This document shows, in pieces, positions 10,130 through 20,509 of a DNA stretch of 64,000 nt (positions are counted from its first letter, which is position 1; every line of letters begins with the position of its first letter). A model generated the notes under the pieces. That model was not told the origin of the DNA, searched no databases, and was given only the letters and a program-made list of their open reading frames with translations. The DNA is from an uncultured Gammaproteobacteria bacterium (GTDB taxonomy: Bacteria > Pseudomonadota > Gammaproteobacteria > Arenicellales > JAANXG01). The stretch is taken from contig CAMYMN010000001.1 of the NCBI GenBank assembly GCA_947259395.1, forward strand, positions 62,001-126,000, read 5' to 3'. The position numbers and the translations under genes were made by a program.

Positions 10130-10585
10130 ATGTCGCCGACAACAAAAACCAAGACCTTTCAATCCGTGGCGGCTCTGCTCGCAACCCGTCACACCGCAGG
10201 TGTCTCATTATCGGGCCTCATAAAGCAACTCAAAAAGGTCCAAGATATCTGGACCGCCGTCGTATCCGCCGACTTCGCCGAACACAGTCGACCTACATTC
10301 TACGCGAATGGCCGGTTAACCATATCCGCTGATTCACCGGTCTGGGCCAACAGCATCCGGCATAACCAAACTTCCCTCGTCCAGCGGCTCCGTCAGCATG
10401 GGTTGCGCGAAGTCGAAAGCATTCAGATTCGCGTGCTGCCATCAGATCAACAGCGGCGACGCGCTCCGGTACGCCGCAAAAATCCTTCACCCGGCATGCA
10501 ACAGGTAATCCAGAGCACTGCCTTGGGAATCCAAGACATAGAGCTTAGAACCGCCTTAATAAAGCTTAGCAAAATAGTCCGCTAA
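10130..10585 (+). CDS. DciA-like (DUF721) protein, putative helicase-loading factor
   Basis: This 151-residue protein belongs to the DUF721 family. Family members in bacteria lacking DnaC (DciA) help load the replicative helicase DnaB. The visible domain spans residues about 20-115, with VQDIWTAVVSADFAEHSRPTFYANGRLTI and SPVWANSIRHNQTSLVQRL typical of the family, then a basic tail (RRRAPVRRKN). I chose the ATG at 10130 (MSPTTKTK) because the longer ORF in the track runs into the opposite gene's start region. It is convergent with lpxC. Family membership is clear; function in this organism is inferred. Confidence 0.82.
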   Translation: MSPTTKTKTFQSVAALLATRHTAGVSLSGLIKQLKKVQDIWTAVVSADFAEHSRPTFYANGRLTISADSPVWANSIRHNQTSLVQRLRQHGLREVESIQIRVLPSDQQRRRAPVRRKNPSPGMQQVIQSTALGIQDIELRTALIKLSKIVR

Positions 10586-10653
10586 AGTTAGGCACACAGG
10601 CAAACGCTGTGGCCTTTAATCCACGCTATGCTGACACTGTCACCCCGATGATG

Positions 10654-10680
10654 GCTTTGGCGGCGCGTGCCGGCCAAAGC
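10654..10680. terminator. Hairpin between convergent DciA-like gene and lpxC
   Basis: Inverted repeat GCTTTGGC / GCCAAAGC with further GGC/GCC pairing near the loop, in the 100-bp gap between convergent genes. It has no long T-run, so it would be an imperfect, possibly bidirectional terminator. Confidence 0.4.
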
Positions 10681-10685
10681 GTGGT

Positions 10686-11600
10686 CTATAGAGTCGCGGG
10701 TACGGTGCGCACAAATGCGATGGGTGCTACCTCAGGATCGTCAAACGATACTAATTCCCAGGCAGAACTGTCATGGACCAAAGTTCGAAGCAACTGGTTG
10801 TTCAACGCGTGTCCGGATTTGTATGCGCTGAACGCACCGATTAATGGATGTCCGAGCAAATATAAATCACCAATCGCGTCCAGGATCTTGTGCTTCACGA
10901 ATTCGTCCTCGTAGCGCAAGCCATCATCATTCAATATATGATACGAATCCATCACAATGGCATTGTCCAGACTGCCTCCGCGAGCCAATCCGGCATCCCG
11001 TAAAGCTTCCAAATCCTGCATAAAACCAAACGTACGAGCCCGGCTTACTTCCTTCACAAATGACGTGGTAGAAAAATCAACGCTCGCTCGTTGCGTAATG
11101 TTGTTGAATATCGGGTGATCAAAATCGATAGCGAAAGAGACTTTGAAGCCATCCAAGGGATCGAAGCGAACCCATTTATCCCCTTCTTCAATCTCTACCT
11201 TCTTGGTAATGCGAATAAATTGTTTTGGTACTTCTTGTTCTTCTATGCCCGCCGACTGAATCAAAAATACGAACGGCCCGGCACTTCCATCCATGATAGG
11301 CACTTCGCCGGCTGTGAGATCGACATAGGCGTTGTCTACACCAAGACCGGCGAAGGCGGACATCAGGTGTTCAACGGTGGAGATCTTGACGCCATTGTTC
11401 TCGAGGGTGGTGGATAACCGGGTGTCACCGACGTATTCGGACCTCGCGGGCACGTCTACCGGCGGATCCAAATCTACCCGTCTGAATACGATACCGGTGT
11501 CTGGCACGGCTGGCCTTAATGTTAAATAGACTTTGTCTCCTGTGTGTAGCCCGACTCCGGTTGCTCGGATAACGTTTTTCAGCGTGCGTTGTTTGATCAT
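10686..11600 (-). CDS. lpxC: UDP-3-O-acyl-N-acetylglucosamine deacetylase LpxC
   Basis: LpxC performs the committed zinc-dependent deacetylation in lipid A synthesis. I place the start at the ATG at 11600 ([21 protein letters not shown]), giving 304 residues, the family length; the track's 26-residue extension is not family-like. The zinc-binding and catalytic regions are recognisable ([34 protein letters not shown], and the C-terminal [12 protein letters not shown]). It is the last gene of the dcw cluster, after ftsZ, as in E. coli, and appears to have its own promoter. It confirms an LPS-bearing outer membrane. Confidence 0.97.
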   Translation of the reverse strand: MIKQRTLKNVIRATGVGLHTGDKVYLTLRPAVPDTGIVFRRVDLDPPVDVPARSEYVGDTRLSTTLENNGVKISTVEHLMSAFAGLGVDNAYVDLTAGEVPIMDGSAGPFVFLIQSAGIEEQEVPKQFIRITKKVEIEEGDKWVRFDPLDGFKVSFAIDFDHPIFNNITQRASVDFSTTSFVKEVSRARTFGFMQDLEALRDAGLARGGSLDNAIVMDSYHILNDDGLRYEDEFVKHKILDAIGDLYLLGHPLIGAFSAYKSGHALNNQLLRTLVHDSSAWELVSFDDPEVAPIAFVRTVPATL

Positions 11601-11686
11601 TGGATTATTCTTGAGCCTTTTGTTATGCGACACACGGCCGTTCACGGGCGTGGAGAGGCCCTCCCCGAAGCGGCGCATCGTACACG

Positions 11687-11714
11687 ATTATAGTTGATTT
11701 GTGTAGTCATACAG
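11687..11714 (-). promoter_or_regulatory. Possible lpxC promoter
   Basis: A perfect TATAAT on the minus strand (11692-11687) lies about 87 bp before the lpxC ATG; only a weak -35 candidate is present. A separate promoter for lpxC behind ftsZ would match the situation in E. coli. Confidence 0.4.
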
Positions 11715-11723
11715 TGCTTACCC

Positions 11724-12863
11724 TCAATCCGCCTGACGCCTCAGAAACGCCGGGATATCCAGATAATCCATGTTCTTTTCATTAGGCATCGCCGGCAAAT
11801 CTCGCTCCTCCCGGCGATTCCGGATTACCGTTGGGGCCTCGTAATCCTCATAATTGACCGCCTTCTGGACAGAATGGACCACCTTATAGGGTTGCACCTC
11901 GGATTTCGCCGAGCCGATGCCCGTGGCCACCATGGTTACCCGCAGATCCCCCTGCATCTCCGGCTCCAACACCGTCCCAATCACCACCGTGGCATCGTCG
12001 GCGGCGAATTCCCGGACCACATTACCGACTTCCTCGAACTCACCGATGGACATATCCATCCCCGCGGTGACGTTGATCAAGATGCCGCGGGCACCGGAAA
12101 TATGGGTGTCCTCGAGCAGTGGACTGGACACCGCCGAGCGTGCCGCCTCAGTGGCACGTTCAACGCCGGTAGCCGTTGCCGAGCCCATCATCGCCATGCC
12201 CATTTCGGCCATTACCGTACGGACATCGGCGAAATCCACGTTGATGAGACCGGGACGGGTTATGAGCTCCGAGATGCCCTGTACCGCATTGCGCAGTACT
12301 TCATTGGCCTTTGCAAACGCCTCGAGCAATGTCGCCTGTTTACCCATCACGTCCAAAACCCGTTCGTTGGGGATGGTGATCAGTGAGTCCACGTACTCGG
12401 ACAGCTCGTCAATACCCGTGGCCGCTACTGACAGTCTCTTACCACCCTCGAACGGAAATGGCTTGGTGATCACGGCGACCGTCAACGCCCCTTGTTCGCG
12501 CGCGATCTGCGCCACGATGGGTGCGGCCCCGGTGCCCGTGCCACCGCCCATGCCGGCGGTGATGAACACCATGTCCGCTCCTTGAATCGTCTCAGCGATA
12601 CGGTCACGATCCTCCATTGCCGCCTGCCGACCGATATCCGGATTGGCGCCGGCACCAAGCCCTTTGGTGAGATTCGCGCCCAATTGCAAAATGGTGTCGG
12701 CGTTGGCTCGATTGAGAGACTGCACGTCGGTATTGGCGTTAATGAACTCCACGCCCTCTATGTTGGCGGAAACCATATGATCCACGGCGTTACCGCCCCC
12801 GCCACCGATCCCGACTACCTTTATTACTGCTTGTTGATCAACTGTATCTACTAATTCAAACAT
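11724..12863 (-). CDS. ftsZ: Cell division GTPase FtsZ
   Basis: FtsZ polymerises into the cytokinetic ring. The 379-residue protein shows the glycine-rich N-terminus (VVGIGGGGGNAVDHM), the tubulin signature GGGTGTGAAP, a T7 loop region (NVDFADVRTVM) and the conserved C-terminal peptide DYLDIPAFLRRQAD that binds FtsA and ZipA. AGGAG precedes the ATG at 7 bp. It is separated from ftsA by 135 bp rather than the few bases seen elsewhere in this cluster, and that gap holds a dispersed repeat. Confidence 0.98.
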   Translation of the reverse strand: MFELVDTVDQQAVIKVVGIGGGGGNAVDHMVSANIEGVEFINANTDVQSLNRANADTILQLGANLTKGLGAGANPDIGRQAAMEDRDRIAETIQGADMVFITAGMGGGTGTGAAPIVAQIAREQGALTVAVITKPFPFEGGKRLSVAATGIDELSEYVDSLITIPNERVLDVMGKQATLLEAFAKANEVLRNAVQGISELITRPGLINVDFADVRTVMAEMGMAMMGSATATGVERATEAARSAVSSPLLEDTHISGARGILINVTAGMDMSIGEFEEVGNVVREFAADDATVVIGTVLEPEMQGDLRVTMVATGIGSAKSEVQPYKVVHSVQKAVNYEDYEAPTVIRNRREERDLPAMPNEKNMDYLDIPAFLRRQAD

Positions 12864-12935
12864 ATGAATACTCCTATGCCTGCGAAACTCTGGTTATGTA
12901 GGATTTCCATTTCACCATCTGTGAATTGTGCTTGT

Positions 12936-12983
12936 GCTTGTGCTGGTGCCTTTGCAGTGCTGCGCGAAGTCGCAGTGCTTGTG
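12936..12983. repeat. Dispersed repeat copy (GCTTGTGCTGG type) between ftsA and ftsZ
   Basis: GCTTGTGCTGGTGCCTTTGC followed by AGTGCT matches two direct copies at 38477-38504 and 38578-38605; a partial second unit (GCAGTGCTTGTG) follows. It lies in the otherwise empty ftsA-ftsZ spacer, a region that in other bacteria carries ftsZ promoters. Confidence 0.55.
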
Positions 12984-12998
12984 TTGCATCGAACTCTC

Positions 12999-14234
12999 CT
13001 AAAAACTACCTTGGAACCAACCCTTCATGCGCTCGAATACCGCCTTGAACCCAGGCCGGCGCGTTCCTTCGTCAAGCTTTGGACCTTTGTGGAGATTTCC
13101 AAATTGAATAAGTCCAACACCGGTGGAATAGATCGGGTTCTTCACCACTTCATTCAGCCCACCGATGTATTTCGGCATTCCAAGCCGCACCGGCACGTGA
13201 AAAACCTCCTCGGCAAGCTCGATCATGCCGTCCATCTTCGAACTGCCGCCGGTCAGGACGACCCCGGAACCGATAAGCTCTTCAAAGCCGCTGCGACGAA
13301 GTTCACCGCGCACCAACTCATATAATTCCTCGACTCGCGGCTCGATGACTTCTGCCAGGGTGTGCCGGGACAACTTTCGCGGCGGCCGGTCACCGACGCT
13401 GGGGGCTTCGATGCTCTCGTCACTGCTGGCCAACTGAGTCAATGCCGATCCGTACTTCTTTTTGATCTCCTCGGCAGACTGGGTCGGCGTGCGCAGCGCC
13501 ACGGCGATGTCATTGGTAACCTGATCGCCAGCGATCGGGATCACCGCGGTATGGCGGATTGCGCCTTCGGTAAAGATTGCGATGTCGGTGGTCCCACCAC
13601 CAATGTCGACGAGGCACACGCCAAGGTCTTTCTCGTCCTCGGTGACCGTCGCCTGACTGGAAGCCAATTGTTCGAGAATAATGTCGTCTACCTCGAGGCC
13701 GCAGCGGCGTATACACTTGATGATGTTCTGCGCGGCACTCACTGCTCCAGTGATGATGTGAACCTTGGCCTCCAAACGTACACCGCTCATACCAATGGGT
13801 TCACGAATCCCTTCCTGGCCGTCGATGATGAACTCTTGCGGAACAATATGCAGCACCTTCTGGTCATTGGGAATTGCCAGCGCGCGCGCCGCTTCGATTA
13901 CGCGCTCAACATCTTGACCGGCTACTTCCTTATCCCGTATCGCCACTACACCGTGGGAATTGAAACTGCTGATGTGGGCTCCTGCGATGCCAGCATAGAC
14001 GGAATAGATTTGACACCCGGCCATCAGTTCCGCCTCTTCTACGGCCCTTTGAATCGACTGCACGGTGGACTCGATGTTGGCGACCACGCCTTTACGCATA
14101 CCACGCGCCGGATGATGACCGACACCTATAATTTCAATTTCCCCTGCTGGATTGACCTCTCCAACTATCGTCAACACTTTCGACGTCCCAATGTCGAGCC
14201 CAACAATGAAGTGGTCATCATTTTTCTTTGTCAT
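12999..14234 (-). CDS. ftsA: Cell division protein FtsA
   Basis: FtsA is the actin-like ATPase that tethers FtsZ to the membrane. At 411 residues it has the expected phosphate-1 motif (VGLDIGTSKV), phosphate-2 motif (VDIGGGTTDIAIF), adenosine region (VVLTGGSSKMDG) and a C-terminal amphipathic helix for membrane targeting (RMKGWFQGSF). It overlaps ftsQ by 4 bp upstream. No unusual feature. Confidence 0.97.
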   Translation of the reverse strand: MTKKNDDHFIVGLDIGTSKVLTIVGEVNPAGEIEIIGVGHHPARGMRKGVVANIESTVQSIQRAVEEAELMAGCQIYSVYAGIAGAHISSFNSHGVVAIRDKEVAGQDVERVIEAARALAIPNDQKVLHIVPQEFIIDGQEGIREPIGMSGVRLEAKVHIITGAVSAAQNIIKCIRRCGLEVDDIILEQLASSQATVTEDEKDLGVCLVDIGGGTTDIAIFTEGAIRHTAVIPIAGDQVTNDIAVALRTPTQSAEEIKKKYGSALTQLASSDESIEAPSVGDRPPRKLSRHTLAEVIEPRVEELYELVRGELRRSGFEELIGSGVVLTGGSSKMDGMIELAEEVFHVPVRLGMPKYIGGLNEVVKNPIYSTGVGLIQFGNLHKGPKLDEGTRRPGFKAVFERMKGWFQGSF

Positions 14235-15064
14235 GTTTGCATGTCCGGTTCTGATTTATTCTTTGGTTCTGGTTCGGATCGCCGCAATACCGCGAGCCCA
14301 TTGGGGTAGCGCAAATCAATCCGCACCAATGCGTCAACCTGCGCGTATAAAGAAGTCCGATATGAATGGATGAACCGTTGCAAACGGGACTCAACATGCC
14401 GATTTCCCAGCAGTATCTCGAATTCAGGGGGCGCCGCTGCAAACGCAACGTTCGCCGCGGTGGCTTTCGGCAATAACGTCAGTATCCACGCGTGACGCTG
14501 AGTCAATTTGGCACCTTTGATCTTGAGGCCCGAACTCGCAAAAAGCGCTTGCCAACGCCGATAACGGTCCAGCATCTCCCGGGAAACTCGGGGCGGTCCA
14601 TCGAGGTGTACCAAATCTTTCAGGTCGGACGCGGCGGTCAATGTGATCACCTCTCCGTCGGTATTCAACCAGTTACCTCGGCCCCAGCGAGCCACCGGCT
14701 GTTGTTCGCGCACCTTCACGTGAATGCTGTCCGGCCACACTCGCCTTACTGTTGCTGTGTACACCCAATCCATGGCCAGGACGACGTGTTCGACGTGCTC
14801 TAGGTCCACGGCAAAGAAATTCCCCTCTATGGCGGTCAAAACCTTGTTCCGCAACTCTGTTGGATCGACATGCTCGAACGTTCCTTCAAGACGCACCTGA
14901 TCCAATTGAAATGCGCTCGGTAAGAACAACCTATCCGCCACCACCGCCGCAATCGTAGTCACCATCAACAGGGTCGCAGTCACTAACAGCGTGGAGCGCC
15001 TGAACCGTAGACGCCGCATGACCTTGCGCTCTCGTTCCCGCCGTGCCAATGCCCGCTGTGTCAC
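14231..15064 (-). CDS. ftsQ: Cell division protein FtsQ
   Basis: FtsQ is a bitopic divisome protein that recruits FtsB and FtsL. The 277-residue protein has a basic cytoplasmic N-terminus, one membrane helix (about residues 25-47), a POTRA domain beginning FQLDQVRLEG and a beta domain with the conserved VREQQPVARW. It overlaps ddlB and ftsA by 4 bp on either side, so the genes are translationally coupled. Confidence 0.94.
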   Translation of the reverse strand: MTQRALARRERERKVMRRLRFRRSTLLVTATLLMVTTIAAVVADRLFLPSAFQLDQVRLEGTFEHVDPTELRNKVLTAIEGNFFAVDLEHVEHVVLAMDWVYTATVRRVWPDSIHVKVREQQPVARWGRGNWLNTDGEVITLTAASDLKDLVHLDGPPRVSREMLDRYRRWQALFASSGLKIKGAKLTQRHAWILTLLPKATAANVAFAAAPPEFEILLGNRHVESRLQRFIHSYRTSLYAQVDALVRIDLRYPNGLAVLRRSEPEPKNKSEPDMQT

Positions 15065-15969
15065 AGACTGATCTCCAAGATTCTGCGCACCAGTTGATCG
15101 AATTCCATCCCCCTGGCGCGAGCCGCCATCGGCACCAGACTGTGATCGGTCATCCCAGGCACGGTGTTGACTTCGAGAAAATAGGGCGCATTGAGTTCAT
15201 CCAACATCAGGTCCACGCGGCCCCATCCGGTGCAGCCGAGCACTTGGAAGGCTTGCAAGGACTGCTGTTGAATCGCCAGTTCGAAATCAGCGTCGAGTCC
15301 ACTTGGGCAGTGATACCGCGTGGAATCCGCTTCGTATTTCGCGGTGTAGTCATAGAACGTACGGGGCGTTTCCAGGCGGATTACCGGTAACGCCTCATCA
15401 CCAAGAATGCCCACCGTCAACTCCGGCCCCTGGATACAACGCTCCGCGAGCACCGATGCGTCGTACTCCCTTGCTGTATGCCAGGCATCTGTTAACTTTG
15501 CTCGGGTTGTTACCTTGGTCACGCCAATACTCGAACCCTCCAAAGATGGTTTTACAAACAGCGGCAGACCGAGCTCACCGACGGCGTCAGCAAGCTCGGA
15601 TTCTTTGGTGAGCAGTCTGTATTCGGGAGTAGGAATGCCCGCGCCTTGCCACATGATCTTGGTCCGTAGTTTGTCTATCGCCAACGCCGAACCGAGCACT
15701 CCGCTACCGGTGTACGGAATACCTGCAACCTGCAAGGCCCCTTGAATGACCCCGTCTTCGCCCCAGCGGCCGTGTAACGCAATAAATGCGCGATCGACGG
15801 CGAGTTCGTGTAACCGCCGCAGCACATCTCGATCAGCGTCCACGCCCACCGCATCCAAGGCATGGGCCTGCAACGCTTGCAGAATCCTCGCGCCGCTCTT
15901 TAACGAGACTTCTCTTTCGGCCGATAATCCACCCATAAGCACCGCTATCTTTCCGATATCCTCATTCAC
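15061..15969 (-). CDS. ddlB: D-alanine-D-alanine ligase
   Basis: This ATP-grasp ligase makes the D-Ala-D-Ala dipeptide used by MurF. At 302 residues it has the N-terminal VLMGGLSAEREVSL, the ATP-binding region FVKPSLEGSSIGVTKV and the metal/catalytic segment FLEVNTVPGMTDHSLVP. It sits between murB and ftsQ as in other gammaproteobacterial dcw clusters, overlapping both by 4 bp. Confidence 0.97.
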   Translation of the reverse strand: MNEDIGKIAVLMGGLSAEREVSLKSGARILQALQAHALDAVGVDADRDVLRRLHELAVDRAFIALHGRWGEDGVIQGALQVAGIPYTGSGVLGSALAIDKLRTKIMWQGAGIPTPEYRLLTKESELADAVGELGLPLFVKPSLEGSSIGVTKVTTRAKLTDAWHTAREYDASVLAERCIQGPELTVGILGDEALPVIRLETPRTFYDYTAKYEADSTRYHCPSGLDADFELAIQQQSLQAFQVLGCTGWGRVDLMLDELNAPYFLEVNTVPGMTDHSLVPMAARARGMEFDQLVRRILEISL

Positions 15970-16886
15970 TTGTGTTCGCCGATAATCCGAATTTCGGGCT
16001 CGAGCAAGATGCTATATTTCGTCTCAACTTGCCGTTGTAGTCGCCGCACCAACACCTCTATTTGTTCTGCAGTCGCCCCGCCCCGGTTCTCGATAAAATT
16101 GGCGTGTCGCTGCGACACACAGGCTTGGCCCTCACACACACCCTTTAAGCCACAAGACTCGATCAATCTCGCGGCGTAGTCTCCCGGCGGGTTACGAAAC
16201 ACCGAACCAGCGCTTGGGATTTGAACCGGTTGCGTTTGCGCGCGCTTAGTCAGAAGAGACTTGATCCGCTGCCGTCCTGCTTCTGCATCACCTGGCATCA
16301 AACCCAACGCGGCGGCGATAAACCACTCGTGTGGCCGCGGCGCAACAACTGATCGGTAACCGATTTTGAACTCATCAGGCGATCGCTGGTGTACGCGCCC
16401 GGTGCGGTCCACGGTCTCCACCGATGTCACCACCTTCCAGGTTTCGGCACCGAAAGCGCCGGCGTTCATGGCCAGCGCACCACCCAAGGTGCCGGGGATT
16501 CCGGCGAAAAACTCCGCCCCGCTAAGACCGGCGCGCACGCTGTAGCGGGCAATCTTCGCCCCCGGCACACCGGCCTCGGCGTAGATCCCCTTATCGCCGA
16601 GCCGATGGATGTCACTCAGCCCTCTGTGGGTGGCGATAATCACGCCACGGATACCACCATCGCGCACTAACAGATTGCTGCCTAATCCCGCCCACGTTAC
16701 CGGCAGGGTCGGGGACAAATCGCGCAGAAAAGAGATCAAATCGTCCCGATCTGCCGGTACATAGAACTGATCCGCGGGACCTCCCACACGCCAGCTTGTG
16801 TGTTTCGACATCGGTTCGTTGTGTCTCAATTCACCACGGATCATCGCTGTCTCATCCACTTGCTGATTGATTGTGGCCATCATCAT
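15966..16886 (-). CDS. murB: UDP-N-acetylenolpyruvoylglucosamine reductase
   Basis: MurB is the FAD- and NADPH-dependent reductase that produces UDP-MurNAc. The 306-residue protein has the FAD-binding start [52 protein letters not shown] and the [16 protein letters not shown] segment, followed by [13 protein letters not shown] and the Glu in [10 protein letters not shown]. MurB sits in the dcw cluster here, unlike in E. coli, but as in many other Gammaproteobacteria. Confidence 0.96.
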   Translation of the reverse strand: MMMATINQQVDETAMIRGELRHNEPMSKHTSWRVGGPADQFYVPADRDDLISFLRDLSPTLPVTWAGLGSNLLVRDGGIRGVIIATHRGLSDIHRLGDKGIYAEAGVPGAKIARYSVRAGLSGAEFFAGIPGTLGGALAMNAGAFGAETWKVVTSVETVDRTGRVHQRSPDEFKIGYRSVVAPRPHEWFIAAALGLMPGDAEAGRQRIKSLLTKRAQTQPVQIPSAGSVFRNPPGDYAARLIESCGLKGVCEGQACVSQRHANFIENRGGATAEQIEVLVRRLQRQVETKYSILLEPEIRIIGEHK

Positions 16887-18286
16887 AACTGCTGATCTCC
16901 GCAGCCGTTGACAGCCAATTGTTTCGACGCTTGACCGATATCACCGGCACCCAAGGTCAAAATTACATCCTCATCCCGCACAATGGACGACAGCACCTGC
17001 GGTAATTCCTCTACAGATTGAATGAAAATCGGATCGGTTCGTCCCCGGGCGCGAATTGCCCGGCACAATGCACGACCATCCGCACCACTGAGTATCGGTT
17101 CGCCCGCAGCGTAAACCTCAGTAACGACAAGCGGATCGTAGTCAGCCAACACCTGGCTGAAGTCATCGATAAGATCCCGCGTGCGCGTGTAGCGATGCGG
17201 CTGGAACACGACCACCAACCGTCGGTCTGGCCAACTGTCAGCAGCGGCCCGTAACGTCGCCTGGATCTCCCGCGGATGGTGCGCATAATCATCCACTAAC
17301 AACACCGAACCGTGTTGGACTTTGACCTCACCGCGGATGTCAAATCGACGGTCGATACCTTGGAAATCTCGCAACCCATCCGTAAGTGCCTGCTCGGACA
17401 CCCCCAACTCATCCCCCACGACGATTGCGGCCAGTGCATTGCGGACATTGTGTCGTCCCGGCATCGGCAGTTCTATGGCCAGGGGTTTGTCGTGACCTGG
17501 GCGCATGACGTCGAAATGCATCGCCGGTCCATGTTGCTGAATATTGATCGCATGGAAGTCCGCCGCCGGTGTCGTACCGTAAGTTCGTATCGGTTTTCGT
17601 ACCTGCGGTCTGATCTCGCGTACTACTGGATCATCCATGCACAGCACCGCAAGACCATAGAAAGGAAGATTCTGCAGGAACTCTACGAACGTCTGCTTGA
17701 GCACGCCGAAGTCCCCGTCATAAGTGTCCATATGATCAGCGTCTATATTCGTCACCACCGCAATCAACGGCTGCAAGTGCAAGAATGAGGCATCGCTTTC
17801 ATCCGCCTCGGCCACCAGGTATTCGCTGCTACCCAACCTCGCGTTCGACTTGGCGCTGTTTACCTGGCCGCCGACGACGAAGGTTGGATCCAAACCACCG
17901 CGAGCGAGGACGCTTGCCACCAGGCTCGTTGCGGTGGTCTTTCCGTGCGTACCCGCCACTGCGATGCCCTTTCTAAACCGCATCAATTCGGCGAGCATCT
18001 CCGCCCGCGGGATGACTGGGATCTTGGCCTGTAAGGCCGCCTCAACTTCCGGGTTGTTCTCCTTCACCGCGGTGGACGTGACCACCACATCACAACCGTT
18101 CACCAAAGCAGCATCATGACCAATGCGCACGTCAGCCCCAAATTCCCGCAATCGCCGCGTAGCGGCGTTCTCAATCAGATCCGATCCGGAAACTCGATAA
18201 CCCAAGTTGAGCAACACCTCCGCGATACCGCTCATGCCGCTACCCCCGATACCCACGAAATGAATTCGCTGAACGCTGTCACGCAC
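16883..18286 (-). CDS. murC: UDP-N-acetylmuramate-L-alanine ligase
   Basis: MurC adds L-alanine to UDP-MurNAc, the first peptide-stem step. At 467 residues it has the N-terminal Rossmann motif [16 protein letters not shown], the Mur ligase P-loop [12 protein letters not shown] and [10 protein letters not shown]. It overlaps murG and murB by 8 and 4 bp. Standard family member. Confidence 0.97.
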   Translation of the reverse strand: MRDSVQRIHFVGIGGSGMSGIAEVLLNLGYRVSGSDLIENAATRRLREFGADVRIGHDAALVNGCDVVVTSTAVKENNPEVEAALQAKIPVIPRAEMLAELMRFRKGIAVAGTHGKTTATSLVASVLARGGLDPTFVVGGQVNSAKSNARLGSSEYLVAEADESDASFLHLQPLIAVVTNIDADHMDTYDGDFGVLKQTFVEFLQNLPFYGLAVLCMDDPVVREIRPQVRKPIRTYGTTPAADFHAINIQQHGPAMHFDVMRPGHDKPLAIELPMPGRHNVRNALAAIVVGDELGVSEQALTDGLRDFQGIDRRFDIRGEVKVQHGSVLLVDDYAHHPREIQATLRAAADSWPDRRLVVVFQPHRYTRTRDLIDDFSQVLADYDPLVVTEVYAAGEPILSGADGRALCRAIRARGRTDPIFIQSVEELPQVLSSIVRDEDVILTLGAGDIGQASKQLAVNGCGDQQL

Positions 18287-19349
18287 TTAAAACCTCCATG
18301 CAGATATCCGCGACCCGAGCTGTCGCATCCGGCCTGCCGAGCAGCCGCGCGCGCCGTGCCATGTCCACGATCTCCGTCCGCTCGCGACTCAAGCGGCGCA
18401 TGGTCTCGATTAACCTTTCCGCAGTGAGATCCTGTTGTAGGATAATAATGGCGGCATCCTGCTTGGCTAGGTAACGCGCGTTCGCGGTTTGGTGATCACC
18501 CACTGCGTAGGGAAAGGGAACAAAGATGGTCGCGACACCCGCGGCACTGACTTCCGCCACGGTCATCGCCCCGGCCCGGCACACTACCACGTCCGCCCAA
18601 CCGTATGCCTGCGCCATATCAGCGATGAACTCGTCCACCCGCACCGAGAGCCCGAGCCGTTGATACGCCGCGTTGACGGAGTCGCCGTTGCCAGACCCGG
18701 CTTGATGCCAAACTTCTGGCACCGGCTGCAGCCTGCTGATCGCCTCAGGGACCAACTCATTAAATACTTGGGCCCCTTGGCTGCCACCCACTACCAGCAG
18801 CCGGAGTGCACCATGACGCCTCGCGAGCCGCGATGACGGGTCTGGAAGTTGCACGATCTCCCTACGTACCGGATTGCCGACGTAATCTGCCTCAACGCCA
18901 GTGGGGAAGGTATTGGGAAAACCGCTCATCACCCTCGATCCCAACCGCGCCAACACGCGATTGGTGAGGCCGGCGATGGCATTTGCCTCATGAATCAACA
19001 ACGGGCGACGAAGTAACCACGCGACGATACCGCCGGGCCCGGTAACAAATCCACCCATACCCAACAACGCGGCAGGGCGACGCCGCAAAATTACGCCCGT
19101 GGTCTGCAGCATTGCGGTGAGCAGCAGAAACGGCATGCGCAGTAGCCCCCACAAGCCGGTGCCGCGGAGCCCACGAATATTGATCCATTCGATGTCAAAA
19201 CCTGCAGCAGGTACCGAACGCGCTTCGATACCGGATTTGGTTCCCAACCACACGATATTGACGCCCCGGCTGCGTAAATCTTCCGCCACCGTGAGCGCGG
19301 GAAACACGTGTCCCCCGGTTCCGCCGGCCATAATCAATAGTGTGCTCAT
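18279..19349 (-). CDS. murG: Lipid II-forming N-acetylglucosaminyltransferase MurG
   Basis: MurG is a peripheral inner-membrane GT-B glycosyltransferase that converts lipid I to lipid II. The 356-residue protein has the [15 protein letters not shown] loop, a second G-loop ([13 protein letters not shown]) and the UDP-binding region [15 protein letters not shown] with [14 protein letters not shown]. It overlaps ftsW by 4 bp. Confidence 0.97.
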   Translation of the reverse strand: MSTLLIMAGGTGGHVFPALTVAEDLRSRGVNIVWLGTKSGIEARSVPAAGFDIEWINIRGLRGTGLWGLLRMPFLLLTAMLQTTGVILRRRPAALLGMGGFVTGPGGIVAWLLRRPLLIHEANAIAGLTNRVLARLGSRVMSGFPNTFPTGVEADYVGNPVRREIVQLPDPSSRLARRHGALRLLVVGGSQGAQVFNELVPEAISRLQPVPEVWHQAGSGNGDSVNAAYQRLGLSVRVDEFIADMAQAYGWADVVVCRAGAMTVAEVSAAGVATIFVPFPYAVGDHQTANARYLAKQDAAIIILQQDLTAERLIETMRRLSRERTEIVDMARRARLLGRPDATARVADICMEVLSA

Positions 19350-20509
19350 TGCCGCGCTCCCGGTTTCCTCTGCAATGTGCGGTGGACCGCGAGCAACAAG
19401 CCGGCCGCGCTACAACTAGCCAGCAGGCTCGAACCACCGTAGCTTAGAAACGGCAGCGTCAATCCCTTGGTCGGTAACACGCCGGTGTTTACACCGATAT
19501 TGATCATCGCTTGAATTGCCAGCAGCAATCCAATTCCCTGAGCGAGGCGTGCGGCGTAAATCTCACCAAACCGCTCTGCGCGACGGGCAATTGCGAATGC
19601 CCGCCACAACAGGACTGCGAACAACATGATCACGAACAACACACCGATTAGACCCAGTTCCTCCGCAATCACGGCGAGAAGGAAATCGGTGTCGGCATGA
19701 GGGAGGTAATAGAGCTTCTGAATACTGGCGCCCAAACCCACGCCATACCATTCGCCGCGTCCGAATGCGATCAACGCTTGCACCAGTTGAAACCCGCTGT
19801 CAAAGGGGTCCGACCAGGGATTCATGAAGCTCATGACGCGTTCGGTCCGGTACGGCGAAATGACGGTCAAAACAAACATTGCCGCCACCCCCAACAGTGC
19901 ACACAAAAAGAAATGCCAGAACCGGATGCCGCCGAGAAACAACATCATGCCAACCGTTAGCGTGATCACTACGAAGCCACCGAAATCCGGCTCCAGGAGC
20001 AATAACGATGCGAACACCGCCAACACGATGCCGATCGCCAATACACCTTGACTGAATTCCCCTAACGCCTCGCGTTTTCGTGTGAGATAACCTGCGGCAT
20101 AGATCACCATCGCTACCTTGGCGAACTCGGAAGGCTGAATACGAATTGAACCGAACTCGAGCCACCTTACGCTGCCGTTCACCTCGATACCAATGCCGGG
20201 GATCAACAACACCGCTAACGCAAGCATACACAAAATCAATAACGGCTTACTGAATCTCTCCCACCAGCTAATGCGAGTGAACGTGACGAGCATGATCAGC
20301 GCTACGCCCATAGTCACGTGTATCGTGTGCCGCATCAGATGCTGAAAGCTGGTAGCCAGGGACTGGCTACCGCTTGCAATCGTCGCCGAATAAACCATCA
20401 CTAAACTGAAGCTCAACATCGCTATGAGTACGCCGACTAACCAGGGGTCCACGCGCGGCGCCGCGGTTCGATGATCGGCACGGATGGCCTGTGAAGCTCC
20501 AGACATCAT
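19346..20509 (-). CDS. ftsW: SEDS peptidoglycan polymerase FtsW
   Basis: FtsW is the septal SEDS glycosyltransferase that works with FtsI. The 387-residue polytopic protein has about ten hydrophobic helices, the conserved EFAKVAMVIYAAGYL, a large periplasmic loop (FGRGEWYGVGLGASIQKLYYLPHADTDF) and the C-terminal signature NTGVLPTKGLTLPFLSYGGS. It lies between murD and murG with 4-bp overlaps. Confidence 0.96.
   Translation of the reverse strand: MMSGASQAIRADHRTAAPRVDPWLVGVLIAMLSFSLVMVYSATIASGSQSLATSFQHLMRHTIHVTMGVALIMLVTFTRISWWERFSKPLLILCMLALAVLLIPGIGIEVNGSVRWLEFGSIRIQPSEFAKVAMVIYAAGYLTRKREALGEFSQGVLAIGIVLAVFASLLLLEPDFGGFVVITLTVGMMLFLGGIRFWHFFLCALLGVAAMFVLTVISPYRTERVMSFMNPWSDPFDSGFQLVQALIAFGRGEWYGVGLGASIQKLYYLPHADTDFLLAVIAEELGLIGVLFVIMLFAVLLWRAFAIARRAERFGEIYAARLAQGIGLLLAIQAMINIGVNTGVLPTKGLTLPFLSYGGSSLLASCSAAGLLLAVHRTLQRKPGARQ

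Noticed and set aside
12864-13325. Plus-strand ORF of 153 codons opposite ftsA and the ftsA-ftsZ spacer
   Set aside because: It is a shadow of ftsA extended into a repeat; the opposite frame is unmistakably FtsA.
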